A DNA stretch of 64,000 nt, from NCBI GenBank assembly GCA_002791545.1, contig PFXG01000068.1:31189-95188 (forward strand), written 5' to 3'. How positions within the stretch are numbered: the stretch's first letter is position 1; each line of letters begins with the position of its first letter. The DNA comes from Zetaproteobacteria bacterium CG_4_9_14_3_um_filter_49_83. Its GTDB lineage: Bacteria; Pseudomonadota; Zetaproteobacteria; Mariprofundales; Mariprofundaceae. A program made the position numbers and the translations under genes. Shown piece after piece: positions 20,128 through 29,527 of the stretch. The notes beneath the pieces are model-generated. The model was not told the origin of the DNA. It did not search any database and worked only from the letters and a program-made list of their open reading frames with translations.

Positions 20128-20984
20128 TGTACGCCAGACAAAAAGCATCCCCTGATAATTTCTACGAGATCTTTTCAGATATGGCTTTGCTGATGCTGGC
20201 GGCATTTATCTTCCTGTTCGCCGTGATTTTAATCAGCTCCCGCCTGACTGGTGAGGGCACTTCGGATAGTGCTCGCATCAATAGCAATATGAAGCAGCAA
20301 CTTGCAGTACAGCTTGAAGAGGTTCAACAGGCTAAAGCACTGCTGGAAATCGAAACTCAGCAGGGCATGGCCCATCTGCAGAAGCAGTTACAGATCATGG
20401 CTCAGGAGAATGCCCGATTAAAGCAAGAGGCCGAACGTGTGTTCGAAGATCATTCCGATCGCATATTAGACACAGCCGGCCTGGGACATGGGAAAGGCAA
20501 AAAAGATTTCGACATGTTCGTTGAAGGCCTGAAAAAAATCCCCGGAACAGAATTGCATCTGGTTGTTGATGCGACCGGCTCTATGCATGGGGTTACTACT
20601 TTTCTGGTTCCGGTGCTACGGGTTATTGCCGAGCGTTCTGGCAAACACCTGTCCGCTTTGAGCTGGTATGCCGACAATAAAGTTGGCACCTATGAAAGCA
20701 GCATGAACGAAATGTTCGACCATCTGTTGCAGGAGGCGCCCTTCATCGGTGCAGATGAAACCGTTGGCCATGCTTTCACCGAAATTGCCAAAAACTCCCC
20801 TGTACCGAGTGCTTACCTGCTGATCGGTGATGAGCCACCCACAGACACAGTCCACTACCACGCTATTCCAGCGCCGGTATTCACCTTACCGCTAGGTGTC
20901 GATAACGGTTCTACGTTACGCTTCGCCTACAGAAAGCTGGCCGAAGAGACGGGTGGTCATACACTGGCTCTAAAATTTCAGTAA
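20127..20984 (+). CDS. MotB/ExbD-type transmembrane anchor fused to a von Willebrand A domain
   Basis: A 285-residue protein with one membrane helix (about 19-38). Asp18 in FSDMALLMLAAF sits where MotB, ExbD and TolR keep the essential proton-binding Asp. A periplasmic coiled coil follows (about 52-108). The rest (about 142-285) is a VWA-like domain with a metal-site motif DATGS at 148-152 (VVDATGSMHG) and later SAYLLIGDEPPTD. There is no OmpA-like peptidoglycan-binding domain, which MotB and ZorB have at this place. The start ATG overlaps the stop of the channel gene (TGATG), giving tight coupling. A proton-driven machine acting on a periplasmic VWA module is the inference; its substrate is unknown. 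Confidence 0.85.
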   Translation: MYARQKASPDNFYEIFSDMALLMLAAFIFLFAVILISSRLTGEGTSDSARINSNMKQQLAVQLEEVQQAKALLEIETQQGMAHLQKQLQIMAQENARLKQEAERVFEDHSDRILDTAGLGHGKGKKDFDMFVEGLKKIPGTELHLVVDATGSMHGVTTFLVPVLRVIAERSGKHLSALSWYADNKVGTYESSMNEMFDHLLQEAPFIGADETVGHAFTEIAKNSPVPSAYLLIGDEPPTDTVHYHAIPAPVFTLPLGVDNGSTLRFAYRKLAEETGGHTLALKFQ

Positions 20985-20994
20985 GGGGAATATT

Positions 20995-21432
20995 ATGATT
21001 TCTAATGCATTTGTACGATGCAATCGCTGGGTGGCTGTTGGCCTGTGCTTTGCTCTTCCGATAGCGCTTGGTGCTTGCTCTTATGCGGCAAATGAGCAGC
21101 CGGCGGCGGATCAGCTTGTGCAACGTCTTCATCAGAATGTCAAAACCCAGGATTTTGAAGCTATGACGGAACTCTATGACGAGAGCTTTTTTAAAGCGCA
21201 AGACCGACAAGCCTGGCAAAAGAAATGGCAAGGGTTTGCGCAGCAATTTGGCACACTGGAGGAAATTCGTCCGATCTTTTCCCAAAGAGATGCCCGGTAT
21301 CGCGGGGATTACTACATCTATGGTTTTAAGCTCGTTTTTGCCCGAGGCTCATTGCACGAAACAATCTCCGTATTCAAAGGCATTGAAGGCGGCAGTCTTT
21401 CAATTATGGGCCATGTCGTTGAGCCGGGCTGA
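20995..21432 (+). CDS. Small lipoprotein with NTF2-like fold, channel/VWA cluster
   Basis: A 145-residue protein with a signal peptide and lipobox ALGACS (Cys28), so it is probably lipid-anchored and periplasmic. The mature part starts with a helix (ADQLVQRLHQNVKTQDFEAMTELYDESFF) and continues with beta strands, the layout of a DUF4019/NTF2-like domain. It follows the VWA gene after ten bases, with AAGGGG before the ATG, and is probably part of the same sigma-54 transcript. Function is unknown; the fold call is by eye. Confidence 0.75.
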   Translation: MISNAFVRCNRWVAVGLCFALPIALGACSYAANEQPAADQLVQRLHQNVKTQDFEAMTELYDESFFKAQDRQAWQKKWQGFAQQFGTLEEIRPIFSQRDARYRGDYYIYGFKLVFARGSLHETISVFKGIEGGSLSIMGHVVEPG

Positions 21433-21505
21433 ATGCTTAGGTGAATATTGCAATTCAACATCCCGAAACTGGAAACCAATGTAAACAGAACAAAGAGAGG
21501 TGATA

Positions 21506-22067
21506 ATGAACAACGAAGCTTTAAATGATCAAGGACAGGAGCTGGAACAAGAAGTAGCGCCTTATCAGGACTGGGCCCCCATGTGGCTGCGCGGGATGAT
21601 GGCTTTCACCGCCGGATGTTTCTTGCTGGATGTAGGCTTGCGTTTATTACATATTCGAATCGAGTGGTTTATCGGTATGGACACATTCAGCTTCTCATGG
21701 GTGTTGGCCATGTTTCCGCTACCTGTACTGGCGGGTGTGGTCATCGGCCTGATCTATGGGTTCGGTGGTAAATATCTTGCCCATTTTCCACCCGTAATCG
21801 GTATTGAGCTGGTTGTATTACGAAAGTATGTCCCACCTGCCACTACCCGATGGCGCGCATCTTCTGCCATGGCCTTTGTGGGCATTTTTCCTGATCCTGC
21901 ACATGGAGTTTTGTGCCCTTGGCGCTGTCTTCGGCGAGGTGTTCCATCATCGCTTAAGGGGATGGGATAACAGAATTAAATATAAGGGCGACTCAGACCA
22001 TCAATGTGATGAGGATGAACTGATGCAGCAAAAGGCACATTCTAATCAGCAGACTGCCCGACAATAA
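21506..22067 (+). pseudogene. Membrane protein of the channel/VWA cluster, split by a +1 frameshift near 21800-21830
   Basis: The ATG at 21506 follows GAGAGG. The first frame encodes two good membrane helices (about WLRGMMAFTAGCFLLDVGLRLL and WVLAMFPLPVLAGVVIGLIYG). After about base 21820 it turns into unlikely Arg/Pro/Cys-rich sequence and stops at 21970. The +1 frame is blocked before 21797 but from about 21804 encodes a convincing continuation: HLPLPDGAHLLP, a third helix PLWAFFLILHMEFCALGAVFGEV, and an acidic His/Gln-rich tail to 22067. Either the gene is broken, the base call is wrong, or the shift is programmed. I do not recognise the family. Confidence 0.65.
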
Positions 22068-22115
22068 GCATTGCCATGAGAGAATGCCTATTCTCCGACT
22101 GCCTTCCGGCGTTTT

Positions 22116-23111
22116 CTATTGAACTAAAAACTCGCGCAAAAAGGCTGCACTATCTTCTGGCACGGAAGCATTGATAAACATACCGGAGCCAAGCTCAAAA
22201 CCGGCAGCTTTGGCCACACGCGGCACTATACTCAGGTACCAGTGGAAATATTCACGATGGCAGGATTCAGGGGAGTTGGAGCGAATGATAAAATTATAAC
22301 TGGGATCACCCACCGCAGCTTTGAGCGTACGTAAAAGCTTTTGCAGGTGTCTGGCTAAATCCTGCAACTGAGACTCATTGATCTGAGCAAAACTTCCCTG
22401 ATGATGTCTGGGAAACACCCACAGATGAAACGGTGAGAGTGCAGCGTAAGGCACAAAACTGACAAAATATTCGCTCTCAATCATGATCCGGCGTCCATCG
22501 GCCAGCTCATCCGCCAGGGTTGAACACATCAGACATTCACCCGTATGATCAAAATAGCGCATATACTCATGCATGCGCTCACGTACCTGCATGGGTACAA
22601 CCGGGGTTGCGATAATCTGTGAATGCGGATGCGCCAGTGATGTACCGGCTGCCTTGCCATGATTTTTAAACACGATCACATGCTCAATAGCTGAAATCTC
22701 GTACAAGGCCCTGAATCGATCCCTGTATATACGCAGCAGATTTGAAACATGCGCTTCATCATAATCCGTCAGGCTCTGATGATGTTGTGGCGTTTCTATC
22801 ACCACCTCATGACTTCCAAAACCACCCATTCGATGTAACCGCCCCATATTGTGCCGCTCTGGCTCAGTATCGAGCGATAGTGCGGCAAACTTATTCGGCA
22901 CCACACGCAATTGCCATGGCCCTTCAGCCGGAAACCGCTGAATATCATGCGGAGTCATCGACTCATTACCTGCACAAAACGGACATTTAGGCTCGTAAGG
23001 CAAAGAAGTATGCTTTTCGACATCACGCACAAAATCATCCGGTCGTTTGGCACGGTCCGTTGCAATAACAACCCAGTTTCCTGTAATCAAATTCAAACGC
23101 AGTTCTGACAT
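22116..23111 (-). CDS. galT: Galactose-1-phosphate uridylyltransferase
   Basis: HIT-superfamily nucleotidyl transferase of the Leloir pathway, exchanging UMP between UDP-glucose and galactose-1-phosphate. The 331-residue product has the zinc-ligand CPFC near the N-terminus (KCPFCAGNE) and the nucleophile motif HPHSQIIATP, with the conserved AAGTSLAHPHSQ lead-in and FPRHHQGSF/SPESCHREYFHWYLSIVP in the second half. It is a single gene with no galK or galE beside it, so glycogen- or nucleotide-sugar-linked roles of close relatives remain possible. Confidence 0.9.
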   Translation of the reverse strand: MSELRLNLITGNWVVIATDRAKRPDDFVRDVEKHTSLPYEPKCPFCAGNESMTPHDIQRFPAEGPWQLRVVPNKFAALSLDTEPERHNMGRLHRMGGFGSHEVVIETPQHHQSLTDYDEAHVSNLLRIYRDRFRALYEISAIEHVIVFKNHGKAAGTSLAHPHSQIIATPVVPMQVRERMHEYMRYFDHTGECLMCSTLADELADGRRIMIESEYFVSFVPYAALSPFHLWVFPRHHQGSFAQINESQLQDLARHLQKLLRTLKAAVGDPSYNFIIRSNSPESCHREYFHWYLSIVPRVAKAAGFELGSGMFINASVPEDSAAFLREFLVQ

Positions 23112-23282
23112 ACTCTTCCGCCCCTCCCATAAATTTACATCCGGATAATATAACTACGCAAAGCATGATTACGCCATCACGCAACAAAGATACGTTTCAA
23201 ATACGATTCATCAATACCGATAACTGTTCCGCTAAATTTCCACGAGCATACTCAGTGCGTTTTAAGCATGATATGCTGCAAC

Positions 23283-23816
23283 ATGACTACTGATTCAAAG
23301 AACCAAGCCTTGCGTCCGGCATTCACGCACATGCTGGCAAATCATCTGCTGCGGGGTGAAAGTATCAATTTGCTCGCCCCTCACGGCTATGGCCGCCGGG
23401 AAACACTGCAAGATCTTCGCGCCATTCTACCGACGGACATACGCGTACTTTATGCTGACATGAAAGACAGCCTCGATGATTGTCCGGCCACATTACATGC
23501 CATTGCCAGACAGGTACATTCAGATAGCCCGGCCATCAATCACCTCGGGCAACTTATCATTGCTCTGTCAGAACATCGCTCACCTTTTCTACTGATTCTG
23601 CACAACTTCGATTTAATCAGAAATAAAGCACACGATCCGCTTTTTGATTCCGCCCTGTTACCCTATTTAACAAACTTCTCTGACCATCCACAACTGTCAC
23701 TGCTTGTTGTTAGTGAAGAATATTATCCCGACTGGCAGCTTCCCTGTACATCATTGCCCATTCCCCCGCTCAACATTGAAGAATCATCCTGTACCAACTC
23801 AGCGTTCCATTGCTGA
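23283..23816 (+). CDS. ATPase-like fragment with degenerate Walker motifs
   Basis: About 177 residues. The pattern resembles the start of an AAA_16/ATPase domain: NLLAPHGYGRRETLQDL where a P-loop would be, but with Arg-Arg in place of the key Gly-Lys. A hydrophobic strand follows (FLLILHNFDLIR) where Walker B would be, then LSLLVVSEEYY. The C-terminal 30 residues lie in the last 94 bases of the convergent GGDEF-EAL gene. An earlier in-frame start at 23268 exists; the ATG at 23283 is used here. Probably a degraded or truncated ATPase that no longer binds ATP, possibly not functional. Confidence 0.45.
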   Translation: MTTDSKNQALRPAFTHMLANHLLRGESINLLAPHGYGRRETLQDLRAILPTDIRVLYADMKDSLDDCPATLHAIARQVHSDSPAINHLGQLIIALSEHRSPFLLILHNFDLIRNKAHDPLFDSALLPYLTNFSDHPQLSLLVVSEEYYPDWQLPCTSLPIPPLNIEESSCTNSAFHC

Positions 23817-25330
23817 TGCCAGATCAAATAAGCATCAGCATCCAATGGCCGACTGTAATAAAAGCCTTGAATGATATCACAACCGAATTTCTGCAATTTT
23901 TCCTGCACATCGACATTTTCAACCCCTTCAGCCACCACCTGCAATTCAAGGTCCTTGGCAAGTCCAATAGTCGACTGAACCACAATTGCATCCTTTTTTT
24001 CGGATAAGATATTAGCGATGAAACTCTGATCGATTTTCAACTCTGTTGCCGGAAGTAGTTTAATATAGGCGAGTGATGAATAACCTGTTCCAAAGTCATC
24101 AATTGAAATCTTAAAGCCGATATTTCTTAAATGCGTGAGCAATGTTAATGCCATTTCCAGGTGATTCATCACTGCACTTTCTGTCACTTCGATGGTAATG
24201 AGTTCATGTGCCAGGGCTTTCTTTTCAACATATCTTACTAAATAATCCATCATTCGGGAGTCATATAGACTTCGGGATGACACATTGACCGACACAGGAA
24301 TCCGCAATCCCAAATCTCTCCACGCGCAACATTGATCGACTGCCGCTTTGAAAACCCATCGTGTAATCTCATTGATAAGGCCGGTTTGCTCTGCAAGTGG
24401 AATAAAAACACTGGGTGATTGCCCGTGTTCACCTGTCCAGCGAACAAGTGCCTCAACCCCTACCACTCGTTGATTTAACTGCTCAATCTTTGGTTGATAA
24501 TAAAGCACCAACTCATCATCCTTGATCGCCTGACGCAAATGACCGAACATCTCCAGTCGAGAATGTGAAATAGACTCATCTTCAACATCATAAATCGAAA
24601 AATGCAGGTGATTTTGTTTGGTTCGATTTCTGGCCATGCTTGCCCGACGGATAAGATCATTGGCATTGTCCGCATGATCAGGAAAAACACCTACGCCAAC
24701 AGCATGCGTAATATCAATCTGAACATCACCTACCAGAAAAGGCCGCTCGAGTGGCAACTTTAATTTTTCAATCAGCTTATGGATATGACTCATGCCGGAT
24801 TTCGGTAAAAACACGGCAAATTCATCACCCCCCAGTCGAGATACAATGTCAGAATCGCGAAATATTGATTTCAGCCGCTGGCCAAACTGCTTAATCAATT
24901 CATCGCCAGCTTTATACCCGAACAGTTGGTTTATATTTGAAATATCACCGGGGTCTATGATAAACATCAATGAGCTGGACGCTTCTCTTCTTGCTATATC
25001 CATTTCATGTTCAACCAGCTCACGAAACAAATCTCTTCGTGGTAATCCGGTAAGTTCATCGAACATCACAAAGCGTGCTTGCTCTTCACTGATGGTTTGC
25101 TGCCGCATGGGTTTCAATAAAAAAAAATACATCGCTGGTGCAACAAAAAGCCCTAACAAAGCAGCATCCATTAAAGCCAAAATATATTCATTTAATTCAG
25201 GCATAGGTACAGCGGCAAAGATCACCATGATCAAGCCTTCAACCAACACCACTGTAAGCATCACTTTCACAATCATTTTCCATGGCTTTGAAATAGCCTG
25301 ATCAACCAAAAAAGGGGACATTTCTCTCAT
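23723..25330 (-). CDS. Membrane-bound GGDEF-EAL c-di-GMP signalling protein
   Basis: A 535-residue protein with two N-terminal membrane helices (about 17-45 and 55-78). The GGDEF domain (about 100-260) has an intact LGGDEF and an RDSD inhibitory site five residues before it, but a changed first motif (IDPGDISNINQLFGYKAGD). The EAL domain (about 275-520) has VGVEALVRW, EVTES, the metal-site DDFGTGYSS, KIDQSFI and VAEGVEN, so phosphodiesterase activity is expected. Cyclase activity is possible. The ATG at 25330 has AGGAGGG just upstream and is preferred over a start at 25387. The 3' end overlaps the convergent ATPase-like fragment. Confidence 0.9.
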   Translation of the reverse strand: MREMSPFLVDQAISKPWKMIVKVMLTVVLVEGLIMVIFAAVPMPELNEYILALMDAALLGLFVAPAMYFFLLKPMRQQTISEEQARFVMFDELTGLPRRDLFRELVEHEMDIARREASSSLMFIIDPGDISNINQLFGYKAGDELIKQFGQRLKSIFRDSDIVSRLGGDEFAVFLPKSGMSHIHKLIEKLKLPLERPFLVGDVQIDITHAVGVGVFPDHADNANDLIRRASMARNRTKQNHLHFSIYDVEDESISHSRLEMFGHLRQAIKDDELVLYYQPKIEQLNQRVVGVEALVRWTGEHGQSPSVFIPLAEQTGLINEITRWVFKAAVDQCCAWRDLGLRIPVSVNVSSRSLYDSRMMDYLVRYVEKKALAHELITIEVTESAVMNHLEMALTLLTHLRNIGFKISIDDFGTGYSSLAYIKLLPATELKIDQSFIANILSEKKDAIVVQSTIGLAKDLELQVVAEGVENVDVQEKLQKFGCDIIQGFYYSRPLDADAYLIWHQQWNAELVQDDSSMLSGGMGNDVQGSCQSG

Positions 25331-25516
25331 AACCCTCCTCACGAAACGCCAATACCTTCTGTACCGAACAGGCTCAACCAGGATCACGTTTCCAATGGAC
25401 GTAGATTAATCAGGAACAGGCAAGAAAACATCATCAACATGGTTGATGCAGAAAAAAATCAATCGGTGTATATGGCGCATTCAATCGCAACTATGTTTTG
25501 AACACATGGCAGCCAT

Positions 25517-25903
25517 TTATTCCGGCGATTGACTGCTTTGGCCATCCATCACTTGACCATTCTGTTCCAGCAACGGCTCATTATGTGACTGGATGAAGTC
25601 ATGTAACAAACCATCATCACATTTACCCTGCTTTTCCAGCCAATGCACCGTGTTACCAACCAGCACAATGGAGCCGCTTACCAATGCTGTAGCTGAGGTA
25701 TACAACAGCGGAACCCAACAAGCATCGACAGAATCCTGACTCACCACCAAACAACCGGCATATTCTCCTCCGCTCACTTCCAGCGTCCTCTTCCTGGTGG
25801 TCAGCTTGCAACGGTCATTATCCGGATCAGCAAAATCAACCCTCGGAACAACCGTACAACTGCAAATAAATAGTGTTATCAGAACAAAGCAAACCTGTTT
25901 CAT
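25517..25903 (-). CDS. Small lipoprotein of unknown function
   Basis: The start at 25903 gives a signal peptide with lipobox FICSC, so the 128-residue product is probably a lipoprotein. The mature part has four further cysteines (DRCKLT, AGCLVV, DACWVP, GKCDDG), a hydrophobic helix (LLYTSATALVSGSIVLVGNTV) and a polar Gln/Ser tail. No family is recognised. Confidence 0.65.
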   Translation of the reverse strand: MKQVCFVLITLFICSCTVVPRVDFADPDNDRCKLTTRKRTLEVSGGEYAGCLVVSQDSVDACWVPLLYTSATALVSGSIVLVGNTVHWLEKQGKCDDGLLHDFIQSHNEPLLEQNGQVMDGQSSQSPE

Positions 25904-25948
25904 TCTGTGCTGCTCATTCAAAGCAAAAACCAAAGCATAGATCAGCAC

Positions 25949-26240
25949 AACAGCTTAACTGCCCGTCGTTATATGTTTGCATGCCACGCCCTCCCCTTTC
26001 AAGCGCTCGTCAAAGTTCTAACGAATTGAATGCTCGACCTGTTCCATGCATGAGAGCTTAAGCAAACACAGAGCATAAAAAAAGCGGGTTGTTTCAATGA
26101 GCTGACAGACTGAGTTCGGCCAACTACAGACAGTCAGAGCAGCATGTTTTTTTATGGTAAACAATCAAGCCCCGCTGCTTAATCATAAACAAATATCTGA
26201 AAGCTTTCGGATGGCACCAAACCATCCCATTGATTTAATA
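25949..26240. other. Non-coding junction between core genes and the defence island
   Basis: About 290 bases without a credible gene; weak open frames have no ribosome site. I looked here for a copy of the tRNA-Gln 3' end or another attachment repeat and saw none. Confidence 0.5.
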
Positions 26241-27443
26241 TTAATGACGTTGCATTAGACATGCCTTATCTATGTCGTAGTAATACTGGGAGATCGTTCT
26301 ATCTTTGATCTTCTCAACCAACTCATCAATGACAAACAAAGGCACCAGAAACCACTCTCTGGGCACAACGGGATTGCCAAAGCGATCCTTAAGCTCGATA
26401 TCTAAGCGAGCCGCACTAAAGAACTTATGGATCAGATTTTCCAGCTTGCTGCGATTGATATTGAAGAGTTCATAGGTTGCGACGATTTCAACGTCTGCCA
26501 TTAGAAATGTAGGATCGATTTTCGCATTGGCAATGCGGCGTTCGACATTGTTTCCTGTCACTCCAATCTTGTGGATCACATCGCGGTTCTTGGTGATGAT
26601 GGGGTTATCCGATTTGCTGCGAAGCACATAAATTGTACCACTGGCCGAATCGTCATCACTGGACACGCCTGAAAACAAAGGCCCTGCGGTACTGCCTGGC
26701 ATAGTTTCGACAATACGGCGTCCTGTCTCATCCTTATTCAAGGCTCGTTGCAATGAGCGCAAAAGAATATCGCTCTCGGTTCCATTGTCATAAATGATGC
26801 GCAAGCGCGCATCTTTCTTGCCATTTTGGTTAATAAAAAGCTCACCAACCTCGGCAACATAAACCTTCTGGCCGGACAGGATGAACAAGTCACCTTCTCT
26901 GATCTCTGCAAAGTCCCTGAACGCTTGAGTCGCCCGAATACCATTATTCAACTCTTCCTGAACAGCCTTGAAAATGGGCTTGAAATTGTCGAAATCCTTG
27001 CAGGCAGTTCGACTGGCAATCTCTTCGGCAGCACGCACCTCCGCACGGGTCTTCACATGCTTCAGGTAGGTCACATCTCCCTCATGCGGCGTATCAACAC
27101 CTAACTGCGCCAGCAGAGCCGCATCGTCCATCGCATAACCAGGCTCCGGCTCTTTTACTTCGAATGAGCTACCACCAAGCAACCCCTGATAATCCAGCTC
27201 CATGAGCAGGACTCGACACTCCGATTGCTTCCGAATCTGATCGAGGCGAACAGCATACAGGCGCTCGAAAATATCCTTGCCTTCACCATGTTCCGGAGCA
27301 TGACCAGCTTTCTCGACGAAACGCTGAATCTCCTCAAATCCGGCAATAATCCGCTCTTCCCTGGGCGAGCGGAAAGCCTTCTTTTTGGTCGACGTATCAA
27401 CGCCCAGCTCTTGCAATAGCTCCAGATCGGACATCTCAGCCAT
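26241..27443 (-). CDS. GIY-YIG (T5orf172-like) nuclease-family protein
   Basis: About 400 residues, the last gene of the island operon. The N-terminal two thirds are charged and helical, with an acidic repeated LLQELGVDT/LLAQLGVDT motif (residues about 4 and 130). The C-terminal 130 residues carry a GIY-YIG fold of the T5orf172/MUG113 kind: TIYVLRSK (GIY strand), HKIGVTGNNVERRI (YIG strand with the catalytic Arg), KLENLIHKFF (Glu) and EWFLVP. The ATG at 27443 overlaps the helicase stop by eight bases and has a GGAGCG ribosome site inside the helicase gene. Coupling to the helicase suggests it is the nuclease of a helicase-nuclease effector. DNA cleavage is inferred from the family. Confidence 0.8.
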   Translation of the reverse strand: MAEMSDLELLQELGVDTSTKKKAFRSPREERIIAGFEEIQRFVEKAGHAPEHGEGKDIFERLYAVRLDQIRKQSECRVLLMELDYQGLLGGSSFEVKEPEPGYAMDDAALLAQLGVDTPHEGDVTYLKHVKTRAEVRAAEEIASRTACKDFDNFKPIFKAVQEELNNGIRATQAFRDFAEIREGDLFILSGQKVYVAEVGELFINQNGKKDARLRIIYDNGTESDILLRSLQRALNKDETGRRIVETMPGSTAGPLFSGVSSDDDSASGTIYVLRSKSDNPIITKNRDVIHKIGVTGNNVERRIANAKIDPTFLMADVEIVATYELFNINRSKLENLIHKFFSAARLDIELKDRFGNPVVPREWFLVPLFVIDELVEKIKDRTISQYYYDIDKACLMQRH

Positions 27444-29481
27444 TGTTCGCTCCAATGGTCTTCTGCTGCAAGAAGGCAATGCCTTCCGCCATGCGTTTTT
27501 CCCATGGATCTGGTGCTGTCAATGAAGGCAAACGTCCTCGCTCTTGTTTGAACTTCAATGCCCTCATGGCCAACTCACGCGCTTCCTCAATCGACAGATT
27601 GACTCGCTTACCCGCAATCACCGCTGCGACCTGTTTCAAGCTCTCTTCACTCATCGACTTGGCGAGAATCGCATAGGCCTCACTGAACGGGTTGATCCTG
27701 TCAATCATGTCTATATCAAGATCACGAACGTCCATGGCGAACTTCCGCACACCATCGATAAGTGCTGTATTAGCTTTTATATCGTCGCCATTGTTATTCA
27801 CGATCTCTTTGGCTTTCTGCGTCAGATTAAGAGCTGCAATTGCATGCTGGCGCACCGCTTCCTGATCCTCAGAATCCAATTCCGGATACTTCTCCTTGAT
27901 GATCTTGCCCAGACGAACCTGTGTAAGTTCCTCTGGCACCATCTCTTTATCGAAAAGTCCTTTCTCAAGGGCTGGCTTATCCTGCACGAAGGTGGCAATC
28001 ACTTCATTCAGGTCTTGCTGGCAAATCCGCTGAGCATCTTCGCTTTTTGGTTCTGCCAAGCCTTTGACTTCGACATGGAACTGGCCTGTCTTCTCATTGA
28101 AACCAACATTGCTTTGATCTTGCTTGTAGCCTTCCGCGCCATAGTCGTAGCCATCCACTGGGCCACTCTGTGGGTGCTTAGGTGTGAAATTGAAGCGTGG
28201 AGCCAATACCTGTTCCATCAACAGGCTGGCGGCAATCGCCTTCAGGGTATCATTCACCGCATCGGTGACGGCTTCTTCCGTAGCATCCGGCTCGGCAATC
28301 AGGTTGGTAAAGCGTGCATGAGTCTTACCCTTGGCATCGCGGGTTGTGCGCCCGATAATCTGAATGATCTCCGTCAGGCTGGCGCGATATCCCACGGTCA
28401 ATGCATGTTCGCACCAAATCCAGTCGAAGCCTTCCTTGGCCATACCCAGTGCAATAATGATATCCACGAAATCACGGTTGCCGTTGGTCTCAACTCGCTT
28501 GAGTGAGGTGGTCACTTTGTCACGCTTGATCTCATCATCGACCAGATCGGCAATTCTCAATACACGCCCCTCAGCCGTCTTCACCAAGTGAAACCCCGTA
28601 TCAGGATCAACGCCTTGCCAGTCGCCAAGCTCTTCAATGATGTGTTCGACTTCCTTGATCTTGTCTTTGGTACTCTCCCGTGAATTTACATTCGGAATGT
28701 GAATGATGGTTTTCTCGTTAGGGTCGAGCACACTCAGTATCTCTTCGGAATAGGCTCCCGAATAGAAGTAGTAGCCGATATCCAGCGTCTTCAGGTATTC
28801 ATAGCCATTGAGCTGTTCATAGTAGGTGTAGGTAACGGTCTCAAACTTCGATTCATCCTGTGGTGATAGCACAGCCTCGGCATCACCTCGGAAATACGAA
28901 CCAGTCATAGCTACAATATGCGCTTTATCCCGTTCAATTAACTGCCCAAGGTGAGTGCCAAGTTTATTATCAGGGTTTGCGCTCACATGATGGAACTCAT
29001 CCACTGCAATCAATCGATTATCGAAAGCTTCGATACCAAAACGATCCACGGCAAAACGAAGTGTAGCGTGCGTACATACCAACACACGATCATCACTATC
29101 CAGAAAAGCTTTTACAGATTTGACCTTGCCACCATCTTCACCCAGCGCGTCGCAAAGATTCCACTTTGGTGCGACATGCCAATCAGCCCAGAAGCCAAAT
29201 TGACTGAGAGGTTCATCATGAAAGCTTGATCCGATCGACTTCTCCGGCACCACGATGATTGCCTGCTTCAGGCCTTGGTTGTGCAACTTGTCCAAAGCAA
29301 TGAACATCAAGGCTCGACTCTTACCCGATGCTGGAGGCGATTTGATCAACAGGTACTGCTCACCACGCTTTTCATAAGCGCGTTCCTGCATGGCACGCAT
29401 GCCCAGCTCATTCGTTTTCTTGGAGCTGCCGTTGCAGGCGTAATTTACTGATACATGCGGAATCGCTTTGTGTTCTGTCAT
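27436..29481 (-). CDS. Superfamily 2 (DEAD/DEAH-type) restriction helicase
   Basis: A 681-residue helicase. Walker A is SPPASGKSRALM (about 48-59), motif II is AVDEFHH (DEFH), motif III MTGSYF, and motif VI is IQIIGRTTRDAKGKTHARF. A helical C-terminal half (about 470-681), rich in Lys and Glu, has no recognised nuclease. Such proteins act as the translocase of restriction-like systems. GGAAGG precedes the ATG by eight bases. The gene lies downstream of the higBA-like module, separated by 46 bases, and overlaps the GIY-YIG gene. Together with the methyltransferase at 36.8-39.6 kb it would make a complete restriction-modification set. Confidence 0.85.
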   Translation of the reverse strand: MTEHKAIPHVSVNYACNGSSKKTNELGMRAMQERAYEKRGEQYLLIKSPPASGKSRALMFIALDKLHNQGLKQAIIVVPEKSIGSSFHDEPLSQFGFWADWHVAPKWNLCDALGEDGGKVKSVKAFLDSDDRVLVCTHATLRFAVDRFGIEAFDNRLIAVDEFHHVSANPDNKLGTHLGQLIERDKAHIVAMTGSYFRGDAEAVLSPQDESKFETVTYTYYEQLNGYEYLKTLDIGYYFYSGAYSEEILSVLDPNEKTIIHIPNVNSRESTKDKIKEVEHIIEELGDWQGVDPDTGFHLVKTAEGRVLRIADLVDDEIKRDKVTTSLKRVETNGNRDFVDIIIALGMAKEGFDWIWCEHALTVGYRASLTEIIQIIGRTTRDAKGKTHARFTNLIAEPDATEEAVTDAVNDTLKAIAASLLMEQVLAPRFNFTPKHPQSGPVDGYDYGAEGYKQDQSNVGFNEKTGQFHVEVKGLAEPKSEDAQRICQQDLNEVIATFVQDKPALEKGLFDKEMVPEELTQVRLGKIIKEKYPELDSEDQEAVRQHAIAALNLTQKAKEIVNNNGDDIKANTALIDGVRKFAMDVRDLDIDMIDRINPFSEAYAILAKSMSEESLKQVAAVIAGKRVNLSIEEARELAMRALKFKQERGRLPSLTAPDPWEKRMAEGIAFLQQKTIGANNG

Positions 29482-29527
29482 TGCTATTTACCTTCCTGAC
29501 CTAATACATTGCCCATACTTTCCAAGG

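Noticed and set aside
19090..20984. Zorya (ZorAB) defence pair
   Set aside because: The second protein has a VWA domain instead of the OmpA-like peptidoglycan-binding domain and no ZorC/D/E genes follow.
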